From Pseudomonas sp. HR96 (GTDB lineage: Bacteria; Pseudomonadota; Gammaproteobacteria; Pseudomonadales; Pseudomonadaceae), in NCBI RefSeq assembly GCF_034059295.1, contig NZ_CP139141.1, positions 1,471,001 to 1,535,000 on the forward strand: 64,000 bases of DNA, read 5' to 3'. Below, one piece after another: positions 15,914 through 24,131 of the stretch; position 1 is the stretch's first letter, and each line of letters opens with the position of its first letter. The notes below the pieces were generated by a model that did not search any database, had not been told where the DNA came from, and saw nothing but the letters and a program-made list of their open reading frames with translations. A program made the translations under genes and the position numbers.

Positions 15914-16786
15914 TCAGCCCGCCTGCTTGACCGCCTGCATGCACTTGAGCTCGGCAAAATCCTGACGCAGTTCAGCCAGCTTCTGCTCGATCTGCTGTCG
16001 CTGCGCGGGGCTGCTGTCGGCGATCAGACCGATCAGCAGCTGGCGCGTGGCGGCTTCTGTCTGCGCGAAGGAAGCCTTGTACTGCGGCGTCCACAGGCTC
16101 TCGCGCTGCTGCAGCAAGTGGGCGATGCGCTGGCCGAAATCGGCGTCGTGGCGGTGCTGCAAGGCGTCGAGGAACAGTCCCTGCCAGTGCTCGCGGTTGT
16201 CGATCCACTGCTTGTACTGATCGTTGAGTGCCAGGGACCATGCATTGACCCGCTGTACCTGGTTGTCGCTCAAGGTGCCGAACCACGGCAGCAGGCGCTT
16301 TTGCATGCGCTTGGAGCGGTCGCTGATCTGCTGGCTGAGCGGCGGCTGCACGAACTCGGCGCGACGCTTGCGCAGGTCGTCGCTGAACGATTGCTGCATG
16401 GCCCGTACCTGCTGGTCGTCCAGGCCCTGCAGCAATTCGACGGCGGAGGGGGTGATTTCCCTGGCCACTTCGCCGATGGCCTGCTTGGCCTCGGCGGTGC
16501 GCGCCTGCAACTGCTCGTCGGTGACCTGGTTGCTGGCCACCATCTGGGTGACCTTGTCCAGCCAGGCGAGGTTTTCCGGCAGTTGCGTGGCGCAGTGCCA
16601 GCGCAGATGCTCCTTGAGGCGGTCGTTGAACCAGCCTTTCTGGTCGCGGTTCATGTCCAGGTAGTCGCCCAGCGTCCAGGGCACTATCACGTCCAGGTTG
16701 CGGTAGGCGAGGTCGACGCGGGTGCAGGCGGCCAGCCCGAGTGACAGGGCCAGGAACAGGATTCGGGCAAGCGCGCGCATCAGCAT
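15914..16786 (-). CDS. DUF6279-like lipoprotein
   Basis: 290 residues. A lipoprotein signal (ILFLALSLGLAAC, acyl Cys near 20) directs it to the envelope. The mature part is helical and charged, with VDLAYRNLDVIVPWTLGDYLDMN at its start and repeated Gln/Arg-rich helices such as DDQQVRAMQQSFSDDLRKRR. This matches what I recall of the DUF6279 lipoprotein family, whose function is unknown. Start chosen at 16786 (MLMRALAR) because AGGGA lies about 7 bases ahead; 16780 is the next alternative. Confidence 0.72.
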   Translation of the reverse strand: MLMRALARILFLALSLGLAACTRVDLAYRNLDVIVPWTLGDYLDMNRDQKGWFNDRLKEHLRWHCATQLPENLAWLDKVTQMVASNQVTDEQLQARTAEAKQAIGEVAREITPSAVELLQGLDDQQVRAMQQSFSDDLRKRRAEFVQPPLSQQISDRSKRMQKRLLPWFGTLSDNQVQRVNAWSLALNDQYKQWIDNREHWQGLFLDALQHRHDADFGQRIAHLLQQRESLWTPQYKASFAQTEAATRQLLIGLIADSSPAQRQQIEQKLAELRQDFAELKCMQAVKQAG

Positions 16787-16855
16787 GGCGTATCCCTGCA
16801 ATGGTGATCTCAGGGATGTAGAGCGCGGCGCCTTGCCGAGGGTTCAGCGGCCGAT

Positions 16856-17584
16856 TCAGAAGAACGAGCGCTGCGCCTTGAGGGTGAACACCCCTTCGCA
16901 GTCTGGGTTGTGCCCCGAATAGGCCGCGCAATCGGGCCGGGCCAGGTTCGAATCGCTGTAGACGAAGGCCAGGTCAACGCCCATCAGCGAGCGTGAGAGC
17001 TGCACCGACCAATCGTTGTAGCCGCGCACCTCGTCGCCGTTGTCCACCGCGAAAGGGGTGGTCAACTGGTGTGTGGTGACCTTCATGGTCATGTCCAGGT
17101 GCAGCAGGGGCAGGCCGCCGAGGTCGGCGAACAGCGTGCTGTCGCGCTGGGCGGTGGAATTGTTGAAGGCCGCCCCAAAACGGGTGCCGAGCATCTTCAG
17201 GCCGGCATAAACCTCATGGCTGTCGCTGCCGTCCAGGTCCGGGAAACTGTAGTGGATGACGCCGACTTCATAGCCCACGCGGTTGTCGAACGGGTGCTTG
17301 AAGCCGACATAGGAATCCACTTCCAGTGAATGCAAGGCATTGAGGCCCATGCTCGGCGACCACTGGCCAGCGTAGAAGCCGCTGTCGTGGGTCAGGTCGA
17401 AACCGCCATGCACGGTGTCGGTGGTGGCCGGTTGCACCAGGCCGGCGGCCATGCTGCGAGAAGGCGTGGTGCCCAGCTTGACGTCATAGTCGCCCCATTC
17501 GCGCTGCACGGTGTCTGCGAAAGCGGGGGCGGCGGTACTGGCCATCAAGCCTGCGATGATAAGAATGCCGTGTTTGCGCATCAT
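16856..17584 (-). CDS. TorF-family putative outer-membrane porin
   Basis: 242 residues. It has a cleavable signal peptide (HGILIIAGLMASTAAPAFA), then a beta-rich body with GGFDLTHDSGFYAGQW, VDSYVGFKHPF and VGYEVGVIHYSFP, and ends in phenylalanine (AQRSFF) as outer-membrane barrels do. This corresponds to the TorF/Gcw_chp family, whose transported substrate is unknown. Two cysteines near the C-terminus (RPDCAAYSGHNPDCEG) may form a loop disulfide. Confidence 0.78.
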   Translation of the reverse strand: MMRKHGILIIAGLMASTAAPAFADTVQREWGDYDVKLGTTPSRSMAAGLVQPATTDTVHGGFDLTHDSGFYAGQWSPSMGLNALHSLEVDSYVGFKHPFDNRVGYEVGVIHYSFPDLDGSDSHEVYAGLKMLGTRFGAAFNNSTAQRDSTLFADLGGLPLLHLDMTMKVTTHQLTTPFAVDNGDEVRGYNDWSVQLSRSLMGVDLAFVYSDSNLARPDCAAYSGHNPDCEGVFTLKAQRSFF

Positions 17585-17711
17585 GATCAGCTCCAGTGGC
17601 GGCGAGGCCTGTGCTAGAGGCTACCCAGCATACCGACGCGGCGCGTGGAGTTCGCGCCGTTCGTCGATTCAATGGAAATTATTCGCATCTGCACGGTCGT
17701 GGGGCGGGGGA

Positions 17712-17891
17712 TTACTTCTTGCCGAGGCTGATGTGCTTGGATGGTGCGAAAGTCTGGCCGCTGACGCCCTTGGCGATCTGCTGGATTTCGCCACCGGACT
17801 TGAGGAAGGCAGCGATCTGCTCGTTGATCGACTCGCTGGTCTCAACGGCGGGGGCTGGCTTGGCTTTGCTGGTGGATGCTTTTACGCGCAT
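17712..17891 (-). CDS. 59-residue protein with SutA-like FLxxGGxIQxI motif
   Basis: A small basic protein, MRVKASTSKAKPAPAVETSE at the start and SKHISLGKK at the end. Its middle, INEQIAAFLKSGGEIQQIAK, resembles the conserved part of SutA, a small RNA-polymerase-binding protein of P. aeruginosa (MEEFLARGGKVQEIE, from memory). The acidic N-terminal tail of SutA is absent here. No good ribosome binding site is visible, but composition and the clean stop support a real gene. It lies divergent from the S1-domain protein gene. Confidence 0.6.
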   Translation of the reverse strand: MRVKASTSKAKPAPAVETSESINEQIAAFLKSGGEIQQIAKGVSGQTFAPSKHISLGKK

Positions 17892-18065
17892 GGCTGCCAC
17901 GGACCTGTCTGATTGAAGAATGGCCAGCCATTGTACAGGAAATGTGCAGCCTCTGTCGGCCTGATTCGGCTGTCCGACCCGCGGTGCCCCTGCTGGCGAC
18001 GGGCCATGTCCCGGACAGCGCAGGCTTTCTCGGGTAGAATGCGGCCTCGTTACGAGGGGTATGAA

Positions 18066-18902
18066 ATGGCTTTGGTCGGTCGCTACAACAGTTTGCAGGT
18101 GGTTAAACATACGGATTTCGGTTTGTATCTGGATGGCGGCGCCGACGGCGAAATCCTCCTGCCCAACCGATATATCCCCAAGGACACCCCCAGCCAGGAC
18201 GAGGACTGGCTGAACGTGTTCGTCTACCTCGACAGCGAAGACAAGCTGCTGGCCACCACCGAGCGGCCGAAGGTCCAGGTCGGTGAGTTCGCCAGCCTCA
18301 AGGTCAAGGAAATCAACAGCATCGGCGTGTTCCTCGACTGGGGCCTGCCCAAGGACCTGCTGCTGCCGTACTCCGAGGAAAAACGCCAGCTCAGCGCCGG
18401 CGACTATTGCGTGGTGCACGTCTACCTCGACAAGCGCACCCGCCGTATCACCGCCACGGCGCGTCTGGACCGCTACCTCGACAAACTGCCGGCGACCTAT
18501 AGCGTCGGCCAGGAAGTCAGCTTGCTGGTGGCCGAAGAGACCGACATGGGGTTCAAGGCCATCATCGACAACAAGCACTGGGGCCTGATCCACAAGAACG
18601 AAATCTTCAAGTACATGCGCGCCGGCAAGCAGGAGAAGGGCTATATCAAGGAGTTGCGCAGCGACGGCAAGATCGCCCTGAGCCTGCAGCCCATCGGCGC
18701 TCAGGCCAGCAGCAGCCTGCACGCCACCATCCTCGACAAGCTGCGCGCCAATGGCGGCACCCTGGCCGTCAGCGACAAGAGCGAGCCGCAGCTGATCAGC
18801 GACCTGTTCGGGGTCAGCAAAGGCAACTTCAAGAAGGCGATCGGCGCGTTGTACAAGGAAGGCCGTATCCTGATTCACCAGGACCGCATCGAGCTGGTCT
18901 GA
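18066..18902 (+). CDS. CvfB/YitL-type S1 RNA-binding protein
   Basis: 278 residues with serial S1-like domains. VVKHTDFGLYLDGGADGEILLP (about 13-34), LKVKEINSIGVFLDWGLPKDLLLP (about 79-102) and LLVAEETDMGFKAIIDNKHWGLIHKNEI (about 157-184) each show the S1 pattern. A C-terminal winged-helix part follows (LISDLFGVSKGNFKKAIGALYKEGRILI). This domain order is that of CvfB, an RNA-binding factor linked to virulence gene expression in staphylococci; the Pseudomonas role is not known. ATG at 18066 follows GAGGGGT. Confidence 0.85.
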   Translation: MALVGRYNSLQVVKHTDFGLYLDGGADGEILLPNRYIPKDTPSQDEDWLNVFVYLDSEDKLLATTERPKVQVGEFASLKVKEINSIGVFLDWGLPKDLLLPYSEEKRQLSAGDYCVVHVYLDKRTRRITATARLDRYLDKLPATYSVGQEVSLLVAEETDMGFKAIIDNKHWGLIHKNEIFKYMRAGKQEKGYIKELRSDGKIALSLQPIGAQASSSLHATILDKLRANGGTLAVSDKSEPQLISDLFGVSKGNFKKAIGALYKEGRILIHQDRIELV

Positions 18903-18916
18903 TCAGCCCTCCATCT

Positions 18917-18941
18917 GGCCTAGGGGCCACGCCCCCTGGCC
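18917..18941. terminator. Bidirectional hairpin between convergent genes
   Basis: GGCCTAGGGGC and GCCCCCTGGCC form a near-perfect stem with a CAC loop in the 43-base gap between the CvfB-like gene and the convergent gene. It is likely to end transcription from one or both sides. Confidence 0.6.
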
Positions 18942-18945
18942 GGTT

Positions 18946-19326
18946 TCAGGACTGAAGAAAGCCTGCGAACGAGACGTTCTTGCCGGCCGGCCGTACATCC
19001 AGCAGGAACGAGTCCTTGTCCGCGCTCAGCTCCAGGCTGACTTCGGCCTTGCGCTTGCCGGCGTTGCGCACCACCAGGCCGTCCATGTGCTCGCGAAAGT
19101 ACGCGGTGGGTACGCGCAAGTGCAGCAGCTGGTCGCTCTCCACCGTGTGCAACAGCAGGTGAATCCACTCGTACTGGCCGATCTGCAGACGGCTGAGCGG
19201 AATGTCGAACCACCAGATGTTGCGTTTCTTGTCCAGCAAGGTGAAGTGGCAGTTGTTGACGCCGAGCACGTTGCCGCCCAGTTCTTTGTTGCGACGGGCA
19301 ATCGCCTGGGGTTTGTCGAGTTTCAT
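18946..19326 (-). CDS. Conserved hypothetical cytoplasmic protein
   Basis: 126 residues, no signal peptide or membrane helix. The pattern is mostly beta: FTLLDKKRNIWWFDIPLSRLQIGQYEWIHLLLHT, LLHLRVPTAYFREHMDGLVVR and a C-terminal DSFLLDVRPAGKNVSFAGF. I do not recognise the family. It is convergent with the S1 protein gene and divergent from the csbD-like gene. Confidence 0.72.
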   Translation of the reverse strand: MKLDKPQAIARRNKELGGNVLGVNNCHFTLLDKKRNIWWFDIPLSRLQIGQYEWIHLLLHTVESDQLLHLRVPTAYFREHMDGLVVRNAGKRKAEVSLELSADKDSFLLDVRPAGKNVSFAGFLQS

Positions 19327-19522
19327 AATATTCCTACGGGTATGACGCTTCGGCGCCAGGGCCGAATCCGAGCGGCATTCTGCACAGGTTTGCCGGGTAT
19401 TTCATCGGGTATTACCTTTTTGTAGCACCGCTTGCGAAAAAATTTTGAAACTCTGCGCGACGCTCACGAGTCAACCTTATGTCGATTGTTGACGCTAATT
19501 TATTCCTATTGGGAGAAATACC

Positions 19523-19702
19523 ATGAGTGGCACTGGCGATAAAATCAAAGGCAAAGCTAACGAACTGGTTGGCGAAGCCAAGCAAGGCATCGGTAAAGCG
19601 ACCAACAGCCCGAAGACTCAAGCGAGCGGCGCTGCCCAGGAAGCCAAGGGTAAAGCGCAACAAGTCAAAGGCGATGTGAAAGACGCTGTCACCAAGAAGT
19701 AA
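19523..19702 (+). CDS. CsbD-family stress protein
   Basis: 59 residues, beginning MSGTGDKIKGKANELVGEAK and continuing with a second related heptad-like stretch (GAAQEAKGKAQQVKGDVKDA), the classic CsbD pattern. These proteins are induced by general, osmotic or phosphate stress and are predicted to be natively flexible; the biochemical role is unknown. GGGAG sits 7 bases before the ATG. The 195-base upstream region is AT-rich, and GAAACT about 75 bases before the ATG faintly recalls an AlgU/sigma-E -35 box, but the match is too weak to call. Confidence 0.85.
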   Translation: MSGTGDKIKGKANELVGEAKQGIGKATNSPKTQASGAAQEAKGKAQQVKGDVKDAVTKK

Positions 19703-19819
19703 GCCTCTTGAGTAGCAACGCCTCGGTTCAGCGGTCATCCTCGGATGGCCGCTGTGCTGTCTGGACCCTGCACGGCGCCGCAGCCGCCCTTGCGAAGCCC
19801 TGTAAAAAAAGGAACAGCC

Positions 19820-20788
19820 ATGATATTTCCGGATTTGCGGGCATTGCCCTTCACCAAAGTGATGGTGCGCACCGTCAAGGAATTCCTTGATGACGAGATG
19901 TCGACCTATGCGTCGGCCCTTGCCTATCAGATGCTGTTCTCGCTATTCCCCTTTCTGTTGTTTCTCATTGCCTTGATCGGCTTCCTGCATCTGCCGGACT
20001 TCTTCACCTGGCTGCGTGAGCAGGCGGCCTATGTGCTGCCCTCCCAGGCGCTGGATCAGGTCAACCCGATCATCGACCAGCTGCAGCAGTCCAAAGGCGG
20101 CTTGCTGTCGGTGGGCATCGTGGTCGCCTTGTGGACCGCCTCGGCCGGCGTGCGCCTGATGATGAGCGCGATGAACGCAGCCTACGACGTGCCCGAGGAG
20201 CGCCCGGCCTGGAAGCGCATCCCGCTGTCCATTGCCTACACCATCGGCTTCGCTGGCCTGCTGCTGACGGTGGCCGCACTGATGGTGCTGGGCCCGCAGG
20301 TCATGACCTGGCTGGCCGAGCAGATCGGCATGGAATACTTCATCGTCACCCTTTGGACCATCGCCCGCTGGCCGCTGATCGTGGTGCTGCTGATGATTTC
20401 CGTGGCCTTGATCTACTACGTGATGCCTGACGTGAAGCAGAAGTTTCGCTTTATCACCCCAGGTTCTGTGCTCGCGGTGGTGGTGTGGATCGTCGCTTCG
20501 GTAGGCTTCGGCATCTACGTGAAGAACTTCGCCGACTATAACGCCATGTATGGCAGCATCGGCGCCATCATCGTGCTGCTGCTGTACTTCTATATCTCCT
20601 CTGCGGTATTGCTGCTCGGCGCGGAAATGAATGCGGTGATCGAGCACATGTCCGCCGAAGGCAAGGACAAGGGCGAGAAAGACCCGCAGGAAAGTCCGAA
20701 CGCCAAATTCGAACGCCCGCCCGTCGACGGTGTGGGCGCAGCCAAGGACCCGGGCAAGAACGTCGACCCTGACCTGCACCGGGTTTGA
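19820..20788 (+). CDS. YihY/BrkB-family inner-membrane protein
   Basis: 322 residues with six predicted membrane segments. DDEMSTYASALAYQMLFSLFPFLLFLIALIG (about 24-54) is the family signature. LWTASAGVRLMMSAMNAAYDVPE is in the middle, and GSIGAIIVLLLYFYISSAVLLLGAEMNAV near residue 270. The tail is charged and cytoplasmic (EGKDKGEKDPQES). Once annotated as ribonuclease BN, the family is now regarded as a membrane protein of unclear function. ATG at 19820 follows AAAGGAACAGCC. The deformylase gene follows after 15 bases, probably in the same transcript. Confidence 0.85.
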   Translation: MIFPDLRALPFTKVMVRTVKEFLDDEMSTYASALAYQMLFSLFPFLLFLIALIGFLHLPDFFTWLREQAAYVLPSQALDQVNPIIDQLQQSKGGLLSVGIVVALWTASAGVRLMMSAMNAAYDVPEERPAWKRIPLSIAYTIGFAGLLLTVAALMVLGPQVMTWLAEQIGMEYFIVTLWTIARWPLIVVLLMISVALIYYVMPDVKQKFRFITPGSVLAVVVWIVASVGFGIYVKNFADYNAMYGSIGAIIVLLLYFYISSAVLLLGAEMNAVIEHMSAEGKDKGEKDPQESPNAKFERPPVDGVGAAKDPGKNVDPDLHRV

Positions 20789-20803
20789 TCAGGAGCCCGT
20801 GCA

Positions 20804-21343
20804 ATGATTCGTGACATTCTCAAGATGGGCGATGAGCGCCTGCTGCGCATCGCTCCGCCGGTGCCCGCTGCAATGTTCGGCTCCGCCGAGCTCAAGCAGC
20901 TGATCGCCGACATGTTCCAGACCATGGAGCATGTCGGCGGGGTGGGGCTGGCGGCGCCGCAGATCGGCATCGACCTGCAGCTGGTGATCTTCGGTTTCGA
21001 GCGCAGCGAGCGTTACCCTGACGCCGAGCCGGTGCCGCAGACGGTCCTGCTCAACCCGCTGATCACCCCGCTCAGCCCGTTGCTGGAACAGGGCTGGGAA
21101 GGATGCCTGTCGGTGCCCGGCCTGCGCGGCGTGGTGGAGCGCTATCAAAGCATCCGCTATGAGGGGTTCGACCCGGACGGCCAGCCCATCCAGCGCATTG
21201 CCAATGGGTTTCATGCCCGCGTGGTGCAACACGAGTGCGATCATCTGATCGGCCGGCTATACCCCTCGCGCGTGACCGATTTCACCCGTTTCGGTTTTAC
21301 CGAAGTGCTGTTCCCCGGGCTCGACCCCAACGCCGACGATTGA
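20804..21343 (+). CDS. def: Peptide deformylase
   Basis: 179 residues with all three deformylase motifs: [10 protein letters not shown] (47-56), EGCLSVPG (99-106, metal ligand Cys101) and QHECDHL (142-148, His143 and His147 metal ligands, Glu144 catalytic). It removes the formyl group from the starting methionine of new proteins. The N-terminus ([20 protein letters not shown]) is standard. It is probably a second deformylase beside the one usually located with fmt, which is not in the window. Confidence 0.92.
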   Translation: MIRDILKMGDERLLRIAPPVPAAMFGSAELKQLIADMFQTMEHVGGVGLAAPQIGIDLQLVIFGFERSERYPDAEPVPQTVLLNPLITPLSPLLEQGWEGCLSVPGLRGVVERYQSIRYEGFDPDGQPIQRIANGFHARVVQHECDHLIGRLYPSRVTDFTRFGFTEVLFPGLDPNADD

Positions 21344-21362
21344 AGCCGGCGCGGGCAGGGAT

Positions 21363-22154
21363 TCAGGGCTTGGTGAAGCGCAGCGTCATGCGGTCCGATT
21401 CGCCGATGGCCAGGTAGCGGGCCTTGTCCTGTTCACCCAGCTTGAGGGTGGGCGGCAGGGTCCACACCCCTTGGGGGTAATCCTTGGTGTCCCTGGGGTT
21501 GGCGTTGACCTCGCTCTGCCCGGCCAGCTTGAAGCCTGCGTCGGTCGCCAGCTTGATCACGTAGGCAGTGGGCAGGTAGCCGCTCTGCTTGATCTGCGCG
21601 AGGGATTCGTCCTGAGGGCCACGGTGGTCGACCACGCCCAATGTGCCGCCATGCTTGAGCACCTTGTAGAAAGCTTTGAACATTTGCGGCGCGTCATCGG
21701 CCATGACCCAGTTGTGCACGTTGCGAAACGTCAGCACGGTATCCGCCGAGCCGGCGGCGCCGAAGCGTGGGTGGGCGGGCTGGAAGGTGACCACGCTGCT
21801 CTTGGCGTAGTGCGCGGGGTCGGCGCTGAACTTGGCGTTCAAGGTGCCGGGGCTGTCGACTTCGACGGCGGCGATGTAATGCCCCTTGTCCTGCAGCAGC
21901 GGGCCCAACACCTCGCTGTACCAGCCGCCGCCGGGGGTGATCTCGATCACGGTCTGCTCGGGGCGCAGGCCGAAGAACTGTAATGTTTCGCGCGGGTGGC
22001 GGTATGGGTCCCGGGCGCTGTTCTGCGCCGGGCGCCAGTCGCCAGCGAGCACCTTGTTGAATGTGGCGTCGTCGATGGTCGAGGCGGGCGCGGCGGCGAA
22101 GGACGGCAGTGAGGCCAAGCTCAGCAATGCGGCGGTCAGGAGCTGGAGTTTCAT
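21363..22154 (-). CDS. Exported SAM-dependent methyltransferase-like protein
   Basis: 263 residues. A cleavable signal peptide (LQLLTAALLSLASLPSFAAA) precedes a methyltransferase-like domain: VIEITPGGGWYSEVLGPLL (motif I), YIAAVEVDSPG, and VLKHGGTLGVVDHRGPQ further on. Periplasmic proteins of this type occur across proteobacteria; since SAM is cytosolic, whether they methylate anything is unclear. Convergent with def. Confidence 0.78.
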   Translation of the reverse strand: MKLQLLTAALLSLASLPSFAAAPASTIDDATFNKVLAGDWRPAQNSARDPYRHPRETLQFFGLRPEQTVIEITPGGGWYSEVLGPLLQDKGHYIAAVEVDSPGTLNAKFSADPAHYAKSSVVTFQPAHPRFGAAGSADTVLTFRNVHNWVMADDAPQMFKAFYKVLKHGGTLGVVDHRGPQDESLAQIKQSGYLPTAYVIKLATDAGFKLAGQSEVNANPRDTKDYPQGVWTLPPTLKLGEQDKARYLAIGESDRMTLRFTKP

Positions 22155-22175
22155 GTCGATCCTTGCATGAGGGGA

Positions 22176-22589
22176 TCAGCCGAGGCTAGCACATGAGGCC
22201 ATGGCCAGCAGAAACTTGCTTTGCTGATAGCCCCTCAGCCGCTCGGCCAGGGGCACTGGCAGCGGTGGGTCGGGGGTGAAACCGAGCTTTTCATAGAAGC
22301 CCTGCAGGTCCGGGTGGCAGAACAGCCAGACCGGGCCGTGGACGCTGAGCCTGGCGGCGCCCACCAGCCCGCGGGCGAGGCCCTGGCCGCGTTGCGCCTG
22401 GGCCACCAGCAGGCCGGTCAGCCAGTGGCCGTCGGCGATCGGCGTCAGGCTCAGGCCGGCGACGATGGCCGGGGCCCGGGCCACCCACAACGTAGCGCCA
22501 TTGCCGGCGCGCATGGGCGAACGCTGGTCGCGGTAGAACTTGTTGAGTAGCTGGCGGGCGTCGAGTGGGGCGTAGGTGATGGGGGGCAT
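22176..22589 (-). CDS. GNAT-family acetyltransferase
   Basis: 137 residues. The core is WLTGLLVAQAQRGQGLARGLVGAA, which holds the acetyl-CoA loop QRGQGLA, and FYEKLGFTPDPPLPVPLAERLRGYQ at the C-terminus. The start MPPITYAPLDARQLLNKFYRDQ is preferred over a longer frame with a Pro/Cys-rich leader. Substrate unknown. Confidence 0.75.
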   Translation of the reverse strand: MPPITYAPLDARQLLNKFYRDQRSPMRAGNGATLWVARAPAIVAGLSLTPIADGHWLTGLLVAQAQRGQGLARGLVGAARLSVHGPVWLFCHPDLQGFYEKLGFTPDPPLPVPLAERLRGYQQSKFLLAMASCASLG

Positions 22590-22747
22590 CGGCAACCTTG
22601 CGGGGCAGAGAATGCTTGGGTGGGGCGGGCCGGGGCAACAGAGCTTTGGACTCTGCGCAGCCAATCGGTTGCATTCCTACCCACAACAGCGGTCGAGCAC
22701 GGTACTATTTTCCGACCGACTTAAAAACAATGGACGTTGGCTTTTCG

Positions 22748-23398
22748 ATGCAATTCACCCGTGGTTTTCTCCTGTCTCTTTCCCTGTGCCTGGACATCGG
22801 CATCGCCAATATCGCGATGATCACCCTGGCCATGCAGCGCGGTTATCTGCAGGGCTTCTGGCTCGGCCTGGGCACCTGCTTCGGCGACCTCGCCTACGCC
22901 ATTCTCGCCCTGGCCGGCATGACCGTGCTGCTGCAATACAGCTGGATCCGCTGGGGCTTGTGGGTCGGTGGCTCGGCCTTGCTGATCTACTTCGCGATCA
23001 AGATGCTGCTCAACGCCTGGCGCGGTGCTGGCAGCGTGGAGCCGGGCGCCAGCGTGGCGGTCCATTCCGGCTGGCGTGAATTCGGCCGAGGGGTGTTTCT
23101 GGCAATGTCCTCGCCCACGGCGATTCTCTGGTTCGCAGCGGTCGGCGGGGTGCTGATTTCCCGGTCCGGGGCCAGCGGGCCGCTGGGCACCGGGGTGTTC
23201 CTGGGTGGGTTCTTCACTGCCGGGGTGCTCTGGTGCGCAGTGCTGTGCCTGGCCGCCAGCCAGGGCGGCAAGCTGCTGGGCGATCGGCTGCTGCGCTACT
23301 CCTACCTCGCCTCGGCGGCGATCTTCTGCTACTTCGCGGTGTACGTGATCGGTTCCGGCTATGCCGAGTTCATTCTCAAGGCCGGCCCCACGCTCTGA
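22748..23398 (+). CDS. LysE/RhtB-family amino-acid exporter
   Basis: 216 residues from MQFTRGFLL (an alternative ATG at 22730 adds six residues). The LysE pattern is clear: SLSLCLDIGIANIAMITLAMQRG, FWLGLGTCFGDLAYAILALAGM, FLAMSSPTAILWFAAVGGVL. Five to six membrane segments. Family members export amino acids such as lysine, threonine or homoserine lactones; the substrate here is open. Confidence 0.82.
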   Translation: MQFTRGFLLSLSLCLDIGIANIAMITLAMQRGYLQGFWLGLGTCFGDLAYAILALAGMTVLLQYSWIRWGLWVGGSALLIYFAIKMLLNAWRGAGSVEPGASVAVHSGWREFGRGVFLAMSSPTAILWFAAVGGVLISRSGASGPLGTGVFLGGFFTAGVLWCAVLCLAASQGGKLLGDRLLRYSYLASAAIFCYFAVYVIGSGYAEFILKAGPTL

Positions 23399-23462
23399 GC
23401 GATAGCTGCTATACCTCAAGAGTCATCCCCACCGGGGGACGACATCACGTGGAGCATGCCCC

Positions 23463-23576
23463 ATGAAAGGCCTCGATTCGAAAAAAGCCGCGAAGAAAAA
23501 ACCGAGCAAATCGGCCGACGAAAAACGCGCCGAGAAAAAAGCCAAGAAGGCCGGTGTCGGTCTGTTTGGTCATTGA
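23463..23576 (+). CDS. 37-residue lysine-rich small protein
   Basis: The peptide starts MKGLDSKKAAKKKPSKSADE and ends KKAGVGLFGH. Nearly half of it is Lys/Ala/Glu. GTGGAG lies 9 bases before the ATG. Very basic small proteins of this type exist in pseudomonads and may bind nucleic acids, but no function is known to me. It lies alone between the exporter and the GyrI-like gene. Confidence 0.55.
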   Translation: MKGLDSKKAAKKKPSKSADEKRAEKKAKKAGVGLFGH

Positions 23577-23624
23577 GGAGAAAATTGACTATGGTGAGGC
23601 GACCTGTGAACAGAGCGCCCCACC

Positions 23625-24128
23625 ATGTCAGAGAGCAGTGCAGAACAACCCGTCCTCACCCCGGCCCGTTTCGAAGACGGTCGCGGCCTGATCATCGCCG
23701 GTTTCGGCGAGCGCTTCACCCTTGAGACTGCCAGTGGCATCCCGGCCTTGTGGCAGGAGTTCGCCCCATTTCTGGGCAAGGTCCCCGGCCAGCAGGGGAT
23801 AGTCAGCTATGGCGTGTGCTGCCACCCGGACGGCCACGGCGGCTTCGAGTACATCGCCGGCGTCGAGGTGAACACGCTGGAAGGGCTGCCCGAGGCGTTT
23901 CGCACCGTGCAGCTGACGCCGCAGCATTATGCGGTGTTCGAACACCAGGGCCACATTTCCACCATCGGCCAGACCTTCAAGGCAATCTGGCAGCAATGGC
24001 TGCCGGGCAGCGACTACGAGACGGCCGACGCGCCGGAGTACGAGCGCTACGGCGAGCACTTCGAGGCGCTCACCGGAACCGGCGGCCTGGAAATCTGGCT
24101 GCCGGTGCGGCCCAAGGCCCAGGCCTGA
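23625..24128 (+). CDS. GyrI-like effector-binding domain protein
   Basis: 167 residues forming a single AraC-effector-binding/GyrI-like domain: IIAGFGERFTLETASGIPALWQEFAPFLGKVP at the N-terminus, GFEYIAGVEVN in the middle, and YAVFEHQGHISTIGQTFKAIWQQWLPGSDYE followed by ALTGTGGLEIWLPV at the end. The family binds small hydrophobic ligands or inhibits gyrase. No DNA-binding domain is present, so it is a stand-alone ligand-binding protein. Confidence 0.82.
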   Translation: MSESSAEQPVLTPARFEDGRGLIIAGFGERFTLETASGIPALWQEFAPFLGKVPGQQGIVSYGVCCHPDGHGGFEYIAGVEVNTLEGLPEAFRTVQLTPQHYAVFEHQGHISTIGQTFKAIWQQWLPGSDYETADAPEYERYGEHFEALTGTGGLEIWLPVRPKAQA

Positions 24129-24131
24129 CGG

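Noticed and set aside
17712..18878. 388-codon reverse frame overlapping the S1-domain gene
   Set aside because: Only its last 59 codons look like a gene; the rest is antisense of the S1 protein.
19440..19480. AlgU (sigma-22) promoter before csbD
   Set aside because: GAAACT is present but the -10 part and spacing do not fit the consensus well enough.
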